From contig CAKUOS010000011.1 of the NCBI GenBank assembly GCA_934670025.1, positions 1 through 44,582 of the forward strand: a stretch of 44,582 nucleotides of DNA. Reading direction: 5' to 3'. Position 1 is the stretch's first letter. Each line of letters opens with the position of its first letter. Origin of the DNA: an uncultured Oscillospiraceae bacterium (GTDB taxonomy: Bacteria; Bacillota; Clostridia; Oscillospirales; Oscillospiraceae). Of the stretch, positions 19,391 to 29,677 are shown piece by piece. A program made the translations under genes and the position numbers. The notes beneath the pieces are model-generated. The model was not told the origin of the DNA and did not search any database. It worked only from the letters and a program-made list of their open reading frames with translations.

Positions 19391-19422
19391 AGTATATCAC
19401 ACTTTTTCAATAAAGTATACCA
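19391..19422 (-). promoter_or_regulatory. Tandem extended -10 promoter candidates of RNase J
   Basis: On the minus strand two TGnTATACT extended -10 elements occur: TGGTATACT (19414-19422) and TGATATACT (19391-19399), 23 bases apart. Neither has a good -35 at 17 bases, consistent with extended -10 use. Confidence 0.4.
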
Positions 19423-19479
19423 TTTTTTCAGACTTTTGCGTTTTTTGCGCGCAGATGCGTTTTTGCGCGCGATCGGCGC

Positions 19480-19508
19480 TTGTAAAAGGCGGACAGATTT
19501 GCTATAAT
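19480..19508 (+). promoter_or_regulatory. Sigma-A promoter of the gdpP-ytqA operon
   Basis: TTGTAA (19480-19485) and TATAAT (19503-19508) with a 17-base spacer. Start near 19515, about 58 bases before gdpP. TTTTTGCGCGC is directly repeated just upstream (19442-19452 and 19461-19471). Confidence 0.85.
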
Positions 19509-19572
19509 GACCATAATTATTTTGTAATTATTGTGGCGGAGTTTGTTCATCCGGAAAGGAGGTCTGCCGTTC

Positions 19573-21558
19573 ATGAAAAAAAAGCCCATCGAGCGGCTGC
19601 TGTACCCGGGCACGTTCTGGTATATCGCGGCGATGCTGCTGTTTGTGGCCGCGGCGGCGCTGCTGCGGGAGTATTACCTCGCCGGGGCCTCGCTTGCCGT
19701 GACGCTGCTCGTGTTCGCCGTCAGCCGCGCCCGCTTTGCCCAGCGTAAGCGCCAGCTCATGAACTATGTCCAGACGGCGACGGATTCCGTCGGTATTTCC
19801 GTCCACGCGGGCTCCGCGTTCCCGATGGCCGTCATCCGTCTGCCCGAAAACGAGATCATCTGGGGCAACCCCAGCTTCTTTGCCATCACCGGCCTGTCCG
19901 ACACCGCGTGCTATCAGACGCTCGACGCCGTCGTGCCCGGCTTTTCCACGAGCTGGCTGCGCGAGGGCCGGTCGGAGCTACCGGGCGACCAGATGATCGG
20001 CAGCCGGCGCTACCGCATCTACGGCAACTACGTGCGTTCGGAATCCGACGCGACGACCGTCCAGCTGGCGACTGTTTATTTTGCCGACATGACGGAGATG
20101 TTCAACATCCGCGACGAATTTCTGCGCACGCGCCCCATCGTATCCATCATCCTCATCGATAACTACGACGAACTGACCGGCAATCTGTCCGACTCGGCGG
20201 TGTCGACGCTCGACGCGCAGATCAACGACGTCGTCTCGCAGTGGGTCCAGGGGCTCGGCGCGATCTGCCGCAAGGTCGAGCGCAACCGGTATCTGCTCAT
20301 TTTCGAAAGCAAGGATCTGCCGCGTTTGCAGGAAAACCGCTTCTCCATCCTCGAATCCGTGCGCCGCGTCACCACTGCATCCGGAATGTCCGCGACGATC
20401 TCGCTCGGCCTCGGCAAAGACGGCGCGAGCTTTGAGGAAAACTACCGTTTCGCGTCGCTGGCCATTGAGATGTCCCTGTCGCGCGGCGGCGATCAGGCCG
20501 TCATCAAGGACCGGTACAATTTTTCCTTCTTCGGCGGACGCACCAAGGAAACCGAGCGCCATACGCGCGTCAAATCCCGCGTGATGGCAGGCTCCTTGTC
20601 CGAGCTCATCAGCCAGTCTGGCACCGTCTATATCATGGGCCACAAGATGGCCGATCTCGACGCGTTGGGCGCCGCAGTGGGCCTTCTGTGCCTGTGCCGC
20701 GTCAAGGGCCGGCCCGCGAAGATCGTCATTGACCTGCAAAACAACGCCTGCAAGGCGCTGATCGCGGAGCTGAAGGCCGTTCCGGAGCATCCGTATGACA
20801 ACGTGTTCATTTCCGGGCAGGACGCGCTCGTTGAGGCCGACAACCGTTCGCTTCTGATCGTTGTCGACACCAACCGCCCCGAGCAGGTCGAGTGCAAGCC
20901 CCTGCTGGAGGCGATCTCCCGCGTGGCCGTCATCGACCATCACCGCCGCGCGGCGGATTATATCGAGCAGCCGGTTCTGAACCTGCACGAGCCGTTCGCC
21001 TCGTCGGCGTCGGAGCTTGTGACGGAGCTTTTGCAGTACGCCGTGACGCAGCGCGATCTGCGGCCCATCGAGGCGCAGGCGCTTCTGGCAGGCATCGTGC
21101 TCGATACAAAATACTTTACCGTCCGCACGGGTTCGCGCACATTTGAATCGGCGGCGTATCTGCGCAAGGCGGGTGCCGACCCGGTCGACGTGAAAAAGCT
21201 GTTCCAGACGGATCTGGACGATACGCTCACGCGCTACCGCATCATTCAGGCCGCGCGGCTGTACCGCGACGAGATCGCCGTGGCGTGCCTCGACGAGACG
21301 GTGCCGCGCACCATCGCCGCGCAGGCGGCCGACGAGCTCATCAACGTCTCGGGCATCACGGCCTCGTTCGTGCTCTACCCCGACGCAGGGCAGGTCATCA
21401 TCTCCGCGCGCTCCATCGGCTCGTGCAACGTGCAGGCCGTGCTGGAAAAGCTCGGCGGCGGCGGCAACGGCGCGACGGCCGGCGCGCAGATCAAAGGCAA
21501 GGATGTCCATGCGGTATTGCAGGAGCTTGTCGCGTCAATCGACGCATTTTACGCTTAA
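19573..21558 (+). CDS. gdpP: Cyclic-di-AMP phosphodiesterase GdpP (DHH/DHHA1)
   Basis: 661 residues. Order: two membrane helices (about 15-55), a PAS-like domain (75-180), a degenerate GGDEF domain (about 185-320; no intact GGDEF motif seen), and a DHH-DHHA1 module with GHKMADLDALG (356-366), VVDTNRPEQVE and VIDHHRRAADY. GdpP hydrolyses c-di-AMP and so affects potassium and cell-wall homeostasis. The C-terminal DHHA1 motif, normally GGGGH, reads GGGGN (628-632). Start ATG 19573 follows AAAGGAGGT by 9 bases; the frame opens at 19531 without a site. First gene of a long operon and next to rplI and dnaB, the usual Bacillota neighbourhood. Confidence 0.94.
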   Translation: MKKKPIERLLYPGTFWYIAAMLLFVAAAALLREYYLAGASLAVTLLVFAVSRARFAQRKRQLMNYVQTATDSVGISVHAGSAFPMAVIRLPENEIIWGNPSFFAITGLSDTACYQTLDAVVPGFSTSWLREGRSELPGDQMIGSRRYRIYGNYVRSESDATTVQLATVYFADMTEMFNIRDEFLRTRPIVSIILIDNYDELTGNLSDSAVSTLDAQINDVVSQWVQGLGAICRKVERNRYLLIFESKDLPRLQENRFSILESVRRVTTASGMSATISLGLGKDGASFEENYRFASLAIEMSLSRGGDQAVIKDRYNFSFFGGRTKETERHTRVKSRVMAGSLSELISQSGTVYIMGHKMADLDALGAAVGLLCLCRVKGRPAKIVIDLQNNACKALIAELKAVPEHPYDNVFISGQDALVEADNRSLLIVVDTNRPEQVECKPLLEAISRVAVIDHHRRAADYIEQPVLNLHEPFASSASELVTELLQYAVTQRDLRPIEAQALLAGIVLDTKYFTVRTGSRTFESAAYLRKAGADPVDVKKLFQTDLDDTLTRYRIIQAARLYRDEIAVACLDETVPRTIAAQAADELINVSGITASFVLYPDAGQVIISARSIGSCNVQAVLEKLGGGGNGATAGAQIKGKDVHAVLQELVASIDAFYA

Positions 21559-21594
21559 GATCCCGGATATTTATCCCCGAAAGGAGTTTTTACC

Positions 21595-22041
21595 ATGAAG
21601 GTCATTTTAACACAGGACGTCAGAGGTCAGGGCAAGCGCGGCCAGATGATCGAAGTTTCCGACGGCTACGCGCGCAACTTCCTGCTGCCCAGAAAGCTCG
21701 CGCAGGAGGCGACGGCCGACAATATCAACACCATGCGCATGAACGACAAAGCCACGCAGGAGCGTCAGGCCAAGGAGCGCGCCGAGGCGCTGGCCGTCAG
21801 CAAGCAGATGAAGGACATGACCGTCGTCGTGACCGCCAAGGGCGGCGGCGCGGGTCGTCTGTTCGGCTCGGTGACGAACGTTGAGATCGCGGACGCGCTG
21901 GCAAAACAGTTCCAGATCACGCTCGACAAGCGTAAGATCGTCCTCGATGAGCCGATCAAGTCCGTCGGCGTGTACCCTGTCAAGTGCAAACTCGGTTACG
22001 AGATCAACGCCGAGCTCAAGGTCGAGGTCAAGGAAGGCTGA
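21595..22041 (+). CDS. rplI: 50S ribosomal protein L9
   Basis: 148 residues, normal for L9. The N-terminal rRNA-binding domain begins MKVILTQDVRGQGKRGQMIEVSDGYARN with FLLPRKLA, followed by the long connecting helix and the C-terminal domain (GRLFGSVT, ADALAKQF, YPVKCKLG). L9 binds 23S rRNA at the L1-stalk base and supports reading-frame fidelity. ATG 21595 follows GAAAGGAG, 36 bases after gdpP. Confidence 0.97.
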   Translation: MKVILTQDVRGQGKRGQMIEVSDGYARNFLLPRKLAQEATADNINTMRMNDKATQERQAKERAEALAVSKQMKDMTVVVTAKGGGAGRLFGSVTNVEIADALAKQFQITLDKRKIVLDEPIKSVGVYPVKCKLGYEINAELKVEVKEG

Positions 22042-22088
22042 GACGCGGAAAAGCTCTGAAATTTACCACCGGAAGGATGTGAGGATGG

Positions 22089-23429
22089 ATGGCGGACGAG
22101 CTTCTGACGCGGCAGGCGCCGCAGGCGCTTGAAGCGGAGCAGGCCGTGCTCGGCTCGATGCTCATCGACGAGCGCTGCGTACCGGACGTGGTCGGGATGT
22201 TGCAGCCGGATGATTTCTACCTGCGGCAGAACCGCGAGATCTACGAGACGATCTATACGATGTTCAACTTCTCGGAGAAGATCGACCCGGTCACCGTCCT
22301 CAACAAGATGAAAGAGCGCGGCGTCTACGACGACGAGCGCAGCTACGACTATCTGGCGCAGCTGCTGAAGATCACGCCGACCGCCGCGAACGTCAAACAG
22401 TACTGCTCCATCGTCCACGACAAGGCGCTTCTGCGCGCGCTGGCGGGCGCGTCGTCCGAGATCACCGATATGGTCTACGCGGGCGTCGGTACGGCGCAGG
22501 AGATGCTGGAAGTCTCGGAAAAGAAGATCTATTCCCTGCGCCGCGGCAACACCGGCGACAGCTTGCAGCACATCGGCAAGGTCATGATCAACGTCTATGA
22601 CCGGCTTGAAGAGCTGGCCGCCTCCGGAAGCGAGATCCCCGGCCTGTCGACGGGCCTGCACGATCTCGACCGCAAGATCAACGGCCTTAACAAGACGGAC
22701 CTCATCCTCATCGCCGCGCGCCCCGGCATGGGCAAGACCGCCATCGCGCTGAATATCTGCCTGAACGTAGCCAAGAGCTACGACAAGACCGTGGCGTTCT
22801 TCTCACTCGAAATGTCGCGCGAACAGCTGGTCATGCGTCTTTTGTCGACGGAGAGCTTCGTGGAAAACCAGAAGCTCACGACGGGCCATCTCGAAGACGA
22901 CGACTGGAGCAAGCTCTCCATCGCCTCGTCGGCGCTCAGCCAGACGGATATCCGTGTGGACGACAACCCGGCCATCACCGTGGCCGAGATCAACGCCAAA
23001 TGCCGCCGCATCGACAATCTTGGGCTTATCCTCATCGACTATCTACAACTCATGACGGCGGCTGCGCCCGGAAAATCGGGCGACAACCGCGTGACGATCG
23101 TGAGCGATATCTCCCGCGCGCTGAAGATCATGGCCAAGGAGCTGAACGTGCCGGTCATCTGCCTGAGCCAGCTGTCGCGTGCGAACGAATCGCGCACCGA
23201 CAAGCGGCCCATGCTCTCCGACCTGCGCGAATCCGGCGCTATCGAGCAGGACGCCGACTCCGTCCTGTTCCTCTACCGTGACGAATACTACAATCCCAAT
23301 ACGCAGGACAAGAATATCGCCGAGTGCATTGTGGCGAAAAACCGCCACGGCGAGACCGGCACGGTCAAGCTGCAATGGCGGCCGCAGTTCTTCACGTTCT
23401 CCGATCTGGAGTGGAAGCATGACGGATAA
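22089..23429 (+). CDS. dnaB: Replicative DNA helicase DnaB
   Basis: 446 residues. N-terminal helical domain (PQALEAEQAVLGSMLID) for DnaG interaction and hexamer assembly, linker near 150-185, then a RecA-like ATPase with Walker A RPGMGKTA (211-218), Walker B IDYLQLM, and the QLSRANESR and RESGAIEQDADSVLFLYR motifs. No intein interrupts it. It unwinds DNA ahead of the replication fork. ATG 22089 is used; another ATG 4 bases upstream is out of frame. The last 11 bases overlap tilS. Confidence 0.97.
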   Translation: MADELLTRQAPQALEAEQAVLGSMLIDERCVPDVVGMLQPDDFYLRQNREIYETIYTMFNFSEKIDPVTVLNKMKERGVYDDERSYDYLAQLLKITPTAANVKQYCSIVHDKALLRALAGASSEITDMVYAGVGTAQEMLEVSEKKIYSLRRGNTGDSLQHIGKVMINVYDRLEELAASGSEIPGLSTGLHDLDRKINGLNKTDLILIAARPGMGKTAIALNICLNVAKSYDKTVAFFSLEMSREQLVMRLLSTESFVENQKLTTGHLEDDDWSKLSIASSALSQTDIRVDDNPAITVAEINAKCRRIDNLGLILIDYLQLMTAAAPGKSGDNRVTIVSDISRALKIMAKELNVPVICLSQLSRANESRTDKRPMLSDLRESGAIEQDADSVLFLYRDEYYNPNTQDKNIAECIVAKNRHGETGTVKLQWRPQFFTFSDLEWKHDG

Positions 23430-24783
23430 GGTCCTTGCGTGGATGCGGGCGCAGCGGATGACGCATCCGGGTGACACGGTCGTGTGCGCCGTCTCGGGCG
23501 GCGCGGACTCGGTGTGTATGCTGCACGTACTCGTTTCGCTGCGCGAAACGCTCGGCGTCACCATTGAGGCCGCACACTATAACCACCATCTGCGCGGCGC
23601 GGAATCCGACCGGGACGAAGCGTTCGTATCTGAATTATGTAAACTTCTGAATGTTCCGCTGCACCGCGGCGGCGGCGACGTGCGCGCGCGCATGGCGCAG
23701 ACGCACGAATCCGCGGAAGAGGCTGCGCGCAGGCTGCGCTACGGTTTTTTCGATTCCCTGCCCGGTCTTGTCGCCACGGCGCATACGCAGGACGACAATC
23801 TGGAAACGATCCTGCTCAATCTCACCCGCGGTACCGGCCTTGCCGGCCTGTGCGGCATCCCGCCGGTCAGAGGCCGCATCGTGCGGCCGATGCTGCCCGT
23901 CAGCCGGGCGGAGATCGAGCGGTATCTGGACGCGCACGGCCTGCGCTATGTCACCGACAGTACCAATCTGACGCCCGATATGCGGCGCAACCGCATCCGA
24001 CAGACCGTTGTGCCGCTGCTGCGGCAGGAAAATCCCGCGATCGGGCAGACTGCGCTGCGCATGAGCGGCCTTCTGCGCGAGGACGAGGCGTTTTTGCAGC
24101 AGCTGGCCGATGAAGCGCTGCGTGCCGCACAGACGGACGGCGGTGTTCTGATCGCGCCGCTGCGCGCACAGCCTGCACCGATCCGCACACGCGCAATGCG
24201 CGCGCTGCTCAGTGCAATCCATGCGCCGAAGCTCTCGCAGCGACATATCGCCGCCGTCGACGCGCTGCTGTTCACGAGCGATCCTTCCGCGTCCGTATCG
24301 CTGCCGGGCGGCTATACCGCGCGGCGGGAATATGACCGGCTGCTGCTCGCGCCGGCCGGTGAACCGGCTGCATTCTCCCCTGCTGTGCTCCGCATCGGCG
24401 GCTGTGTGCGGCTGGAGGCCGCCGGGCTTTGCGTGCGGTGCGTGCGCGCGGAAAATTCTTCGCAATTTCAAAATTCCCCCTCCACTTTTGTTGTAAAATA
24501 TGATACGATAGAACATCATCCGGAGCTTATCGTCCGTCCGCGGCAGGCGCACGACGCGATGCGCGTGCGCGGCGGCAGAAAAACGCTCAAAAAGCTCCTG
24601 ATCGAACAGAAAATCCCCGCGCGTGAACGCGGGCTGCTTCCCGTCGTCGCAGACGGCCGGGGCGTGCTCGGTGTTTACACCATCGGCGTCGATCTTGACC
24701 GCGCCGCCGCCCCCGGCGAACCGGCGCTCGTCATTACTATTGAAAAAGAGAAAGAGGAACAGGCGTATGATCAACAAATCTGA
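23419..24783 (+). CDS. tilS: tRNA(Ile)-lysidine synthase
   Basis: 454 residues. PP-loop SGGADS (26-31) binds ATP; YNHHLRG and the TAHTQDDNLETILLNLTRGTGL stretch are TilS motifs. The C-terminal part has the TilS substrate-binding and TilS-C domains (LIVRPRQAHDAMRVRGG, KKLLIEQKIPARER). The enzyme attaches lysine to C34 of the CAU-anticodon tRNA-Ile so that it reads AUA. Start ATG 23419 lies inside the end of dnaB, 11 bases before its stop, and the 3' end overlaps hpt by 17 bases. The frame continues upstream inside dnaB but without a start site. A patch of lower GC (about 24455-24520) lies in the linker between the domains. Confidence 0.95.
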   Translation: MTDKVLAWMRAQRMTHPGDTVVCAVSGGADSVCMLHVLVSLRETLGVTIEAAHYNHHLRGAESDRDEAFVSELCKLLNVPLHRGGGDVRARMAQTHESAEEAARRLRYGFFDSLPGLVATAHTQDDNLETILLNLTRGTGLAGLCGIPPVRGRIVRPMLPVSRAEIERYLDAHGLRYVTDSTNLTPDMRRNRIRQTVVPLLRQENPAIGQTALRMSGLLREDEAFLQQLADEALRAAQTDGGVLIAPLRAQPAPIRTRAMRALLSAIHAPKLSQRHIAAVDALLFTSDPSASVSLPGGYTARREYDRLLLAPAGEPAAFSPAVLRIGGCVRLEAAGLCVRCVRAENSSQFQNSPSTFVVKYDTIEHHPELIVRPRQAHDAMRVRGGRKTLKKLLIEQKIPARERGLLPVVADGRGVLGVYTIGVDLDRAAAPGEPALVITIEKEKEEQAYDQQI

Positions 24784-25324
24784 TATGCTGCAGGACATCG
24801 AGCGCGTACTCGTCTCCGAAGAGGAGATCCACGCGCGCATCAAGGAAGTCGGCCGTCAGATCGCAGACGATTATCGCGGCAAGTGCCCGATCCTGGTCGG
24901 CGTTCTGAAGGGCGTCGTGCCGTTCTTCGCGGAGATGGCCGCTGCCATCGACATCCCCGTGCAGGAGGATTTCATGTGCATCACGTCCTTTGAGGGCGGC
25001 ACGGAATCCACCGGCAAGCTGACCTTCCGCAAGGATATCGACCACGACATCGAGGGCCGCCATGTGCTCATTCTGGAGGATATCATCGACTCCGGCAGCA
25101 CGCTGAAGATGATCTGCGAGATGTTCCAGGCCAGAAATCCCGCATCTGTAAAGATCTGCACGCTGCTCGACAAGCCCACCGGCCGCAAGGTCGATCTCAA
25201 GCCCGATTACACCTGCTTCACGGTCCCGCCCGCGTTCGTCGTCGGCTTCGGTCTGGACTATGAGGATTACTACCGCAATCTGCCGTTCGTCGGCGTACTG
25301 AAGCCCGCGGTCTATCAGGGCTGA
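24767..25324 (+). CDS. hpt: Hypoxanthine(-guanine) phosphoribosyltransferase
   Basis: 185 residues. The type I PRTase PRPP-binding motif VLILEDIIDSGSTL (100-113) and the LVGVLKGVVPFFAEM segment are present, with the PAFVVGFGLDYEDYYRNLP C-terminal base-binding region. It salvages hypoxanthine and guanine to IMP and GMP. ATG 24767 has GAGGAACAGG upstream and overlaps the tilS end by 17 bases. The tilS-hpt-ftsH order is widespread in Bacillota. Confidence 0.96.
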   Translation: MINKSDMLQDIERVLVSEEEIHARIKEVGRQIADDYRGKCPILVGVLKGVVPFFAEMAAAIDIPVQEDFMCITSFEGGTESTGKLTFRKDIDHDIEGRHVLILEDIIDSGSTLKMICEMFQARNPASVKICTLLDKPTGRKVDLKPDYTCFTVPPAFVVGFGLDYEDYYRNLPFVGVLKPAVYQG

Positions 25325-25364
25325 GGCATATTTCATTCGATCATAGGAAAAGGAGACTCTTTTT

Positions 25365-27212
<1,848 letters not shown>

Positions 27213-27220
27213 TGCCGCTT

Positions 27221-27250
27221 TTGTGCGCCGCTGCTGCGGCGCACAACTTT
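27221..27250 (+). terminator. Partial terminator or attenuator between ftsH and the radical SAM gene
   Basis: An 11-base perfect stem (27221-27231 with 27236-27246) closes a TGCT loop and is followed by CTTTTA. The T run is only four long, so it may reduce rather than stop transcription into the next gene. Confidence 0.55.
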
Positions 27251-27273
27251 TATGGAAACACACGGAGGGTCCC

Positions 27274-28176
27274 ATGTACTATCGCTCTCTCAATGCCTGT
27301 CTGCGCGAAGCCTTCGGCTGCAAGGTCTATAAGCTCGCGCTTTCCGCGGGCTGCACGTGCCCGAACCGCGACGGGACGTGCGGGTCGCGCGGCTGCATCT
27401 TTTGCAGCGGCGCGGGCGAATTTGCCGCGCCGTCTTTCCTGCCCGTTCCGGAGCAGCTCGCGCGCGCAAAGGCGCTTGTCGCAGCCAAGGCTGGTGCGGA
27501 TGCGAAATACATCGCGTATTTTCAGGACTATACGAACACATACGCCCCGATCGGGACGCTGCGGCCGCTGTTTGAAGCGGCCGTCGCGCCGGCAGACGTC
27601 TGCGCGCTCTCGATCGCCACGCGGCCGGACTGTCTGCCGCCGGAGATCCTCGATCTGCTCGCAGAGCTGCGCGCACGGAAGCCCGTCTGGGTCGAGCTTG
27701 GGCTGCAAACCATCCACGAGACGTCCGCGCAGTACATCCGCCGCGGCTATTCTCTGCCGGTATACGACAACGCCGTGCGGCAGCTGCACGACCGCGGGAT
27801 CGATGTTATCGCACACATGATCCTCGGACTTCCCGGCGAAACTCCGGAGATGATGGTGCAGACCGCGCGGTATATCGGGCAGTCCGGGGCAGACGGCATC
27901 AAGCTGCATCTGCTGCACGTCCTCGACGGCACGGATCTGGCCGCGGAATACCGTGCCGGGCGCGTGCCGGTTCTGTCGCTGGACGCATACATCACGATTC
28001 TCGAAGCGTGTCTGCGCGTCCTGCCGCGCAGCGTCGTCATTCACCGCATGACCGGCGACGGCGCCAAACGCGATCTGCTGGCGCCCCTGTGGAGCGCGGA
28101 CAAAAAGCGCGTACTGAACGAGATCCGCCGCCGCTTTCTGTCCGACGATCTGGAACAGGGTTCCGATCTCATCTGA
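27274..28176 (+). CDS. Radical SAM protein, TIGR01212/YtqA-YhcC family
   Basis: 300 residues. CTCPNRDGTCGSRGCIFC (27-44) carries the iron-sulfur cluster cysteines in the spacing of this family (CPNRDG...GCxFC), followed by YFQDYTNTYAP, IATRPDCLPPEILDLL and VELGLQTIHE, all family landmarks, and GLPGETPEMM. These proteins use S-adenosylmethionine and a [4Fe-4S] cluster for radical chemistry; their substrate is, to my knowledge, not firmly established, with RNA modification suggested. ATG 27274 follows CGGAGGG by 5 bases. Same strand as ftsH and 61 bases downstream. Confidence 0.9.
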   Translation: MYYRSLNACLREAFGCKVYKLALSAGCTCPNRDGTCGSRGCIFCSGAGEFAAPSFLPVPEQLARAKALVAAKAGADAKYIAYFQDYTNTYAPIGTLRPLFEAAVAPADVCALSIATRPDCLPPEILDLLAELRARKPVWVELGLQTIHETSAQYIRRGYSLPVYDNAVRQLHDRGIDVIAHMILGLPGETPEMMVQTARYIGQSGADGIKLHLLHVLDGTDLAAEYRAGRVPVLSLDAYITILEACLRVLPRSVVIHRMTGDGAKRDLLAPLWSADKKRVLNEIRRRFLSDDLEQGSDLI

Positions 28177-28227
28177 TACGGCCTGCACATACCGTTCAGA
28201 TTTCGGTATCATCGAACGAAAAACCGG

Positions 28228-28256
28228 TTGACAGTCGTAAAAAGACGTGTTATTCT
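28228..28256 (+). promoter_or_regulatory. Sigma-A promoter of yedEF
   Basis: A perfect TTGACA (28228-28233) and TATTCT (28251-28256) with a 17-base spacer. The start near 28263 gives a leader of about 109 bases containing two hairpins. Confidence 0.85.
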
Positions 28257-28269
28257 TTTCTCAGATCAA

Positions 28270-28334
28270 CGAATGCGGGCAAAAATGCCCGCATTCGCGT
28301 CGTTTTCGATATTCTTGTTCCAGAATATCGAAAA
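28270..28334 (+). promoter_or_regulatory. Two strong hairpins in the yedE leader
   Basis: The first is an 11-base stem (CGAATGCGGGC 28270-28280 with 28287-28297). The second is a perfect 13-base inverted repeat (TTTTCGATATTCT 28303-28315 with 28322-28334, loop TGTTCC). Neither is followed by a T tract. The second could be an operator or an RNA element; no SECIS or known riboswitch was recognised. Confidence 0.5.
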
Positions 28335-28371
28335 CCGGCGAATCCAATTCGACGATATCGGAGGAAGAGAT

Positions 28372-29475
28372 ATGAAAAAAGAAAACCTGTTCGTTATTCT
28401 GACCGGCGTTGTGATCGGCATCGCGGCGCTGGTTCTGACGGCGCTCGGAAACCCGGCCAATATGGGCTTCTGCATCGCCTGTTTTGAGCGCGACATCGCC
28501 GGCGCGGTCGGTCTGCATTCGGCCGCCAAGGTGCAGTATGTCCGCCCGGAGATCATCGGCCTCGTGCTCGGCAGCTTCCTGATGGCCATCGCCACGAAGG
28601 AATGGAAATCGCGCGCCGGTTCGTCCCCGGCTCTGCGCTTTGTGTTCGGCGCGTTCGTCATGATCGGCGCGCTGGCGTTCCTCGGCTGCCCGCTGCGCAT
28701 GGTGCTGCGTCTGGCCGGTGGCGATCTGAACGCCGTCGTGGGTCTGGCGGGCTTTGCCGCCGGTATTTTCCTCGGCACGATCTTCATCCGCAAGGGCTTC
28801 ACGCTCCAGCGGAATTACGCCTCCAAAACGCTCGACGGCACGGTGCTGCCTGCGGTGATGCTGGGGCTTCTGATCCTGTTCCTCGCCGTGCCCACACTCT
28901 TCAAACTCTCGGAGGAAGGCCCCGGCTCCAAGCACGCGCCGTTCTTCCTCGCGCTGCTCATCGCCATCATTGTCGGCGTGCTGGCGCAGAGATCCCGTAT
29001 GTGCATGGTCGGCGGTCTGCGCGACACGATGATGTTCGGCGATATGCACCTGCTGTGGGGCTTTATCGCCATCTTCGTCACGGTGCTCATCGGCAACCTC
29101 TGCCTGCATACCTTCAAGCTCGGCTTCACCTCGCAGCCGGTTGCGCATTCCAGCCATGTTTGGAACTTCCTCGGGATGCTGCTGGCAGGCTGGGGCTCGG
29201 TACTGCTGGGCGGCTGCCCGCTGCGTCAGCTGATTCTGGCCGGCAGCGGCAACGCCGACTCCGCCGTCACAGTGTTCGGCATGATCGTCGGCGCGGCGTT
29301 CGCACATAACTTCGGCCTCGCCGGCAACGCCGACGCGGTCAATGAAGCGGGCGAATATGTCGTCGGCGGCATTTCCACGAAAGGCAAGGTTGCCGTGCTG
29401 CTCGGCATCGTGATCGTGCTGGTCCTGTCCGTCGTGAACAGCAAGCAGAAAGAGGAGGCGAAGGTCCATGGTTGA
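28372..29475 (+). CDS. yedE: Selenium metabolism membrane protein YedE/FdhT-like (YeeE/YedE transporter family)
   Basis: 367 residues with about nine to ten hydrophobic helices. Landmarks: NMGFCIACFERDIAGAVGLH, YVRPEIIGLVLGSFLMA, FLGCPLRMVLRLAGGD and the second-half repeats RSRMCMVGGLRD and LLGGCPLRQLILAGSGN, with paired conserved cysteines. This pseudo-repeated GCPLR pattern is typical of YeeE/YedE permeases, some of which move thiosulfate; the CxxC-containing N-terminus fits the subgroup found with selenium-utilisation genes. ATG 28372 follows GGAGGAAGA. It overlaps yedF by 8 bases. Substrate (a selenium or sulfur species) is inferred from family and partner. Confidence 0.9.
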   Translation: MKKENLFVILTGVVIGIAALVLTALGNPANMGFCIACFERDIAGAVGLHSAAKVQYVRPEIIGLVLGSFLMAIATKEWKSRAGSSPALRFVFGAFVMIGALAFLGCPLRMVLRLAGGDLNAVVGLAGFAAGIFLGTIFIRKGFTLQRNYASKTLDGTVLPAVMLGLLILFLAVPTLFKLSEEGPGSKHAPFFLALLIAIIVGVLAQRSRMCMVGGLRDTMMFGDMHLLWGFIAIFVTVLIGNLCLHTFKLGFTSQPVAHSSHVWNFLGMLLAGWGSVLLGGCPLRQLILAGSGNADSAVTVFGMIVGAAFAHNFGLAGNADAVNEAGEYVVGGISTKGKVAVLLGIVIVLVLSVVNSKQKEEAKVHG

Positions 29476-29671
29476 TGCAAGAGGTTATCTGTGCCCGATG
29501 CCCGTCGTGATGGTCCAGAAAGCCATCAAGGATGCGCCCGCGTCGCTCGACGTGCTGGTCGACAATGAAACAGCCGTAGAAAACATCAAGCGCTTCGCGG
29601 CGCACGCCGGTTATGCGGCGGCTGTCGCGGAAGATGGCGACGATTACCGCCTGACGCTCACGAAGAAGTAA
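29468..29671 (+). CDS. yedF: TusA/SirA-like protein, YedF type (short form)
   Basis: 67 residues covering one TusA domain: MVDARGYLCPMPVVMVQKAI with the CPMP active-site cysteine (Cys9), then a beta-strand VLVDNETAVENIKRFA. TusA-like proteins carry persulfide (or selenium) sulfur on this cysteine. The frame starts at ATG 29468 inside yedE, so synthesis is coupled. YedF of other Clostridia usually carries an additional C-terminal domain that is missing here; this is the short form. Likely partner of the adjacent transporter. Confidence 0.88.
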   Translation: MVDARGYLCPMPVVMVQKAIKDAPASLDVLVDNETAVENIKRFAAHAGYAAAVAEDGDDYRLTLTKK

Positions 29672-29677
29672 CATCCT

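Noticed and set aside
20640..21500. GdpP DHH domain as an NrnA-type oligoribonuclease
   Set aside because: The two membrane helices, PAS-like and degenerate GGDEF parts identify GdpP.
19978..21510. 510-codon open frame antisense to gdpP
   Set aside because: Shadow of the high-GC gdpP frame; no motif or ribosome site.
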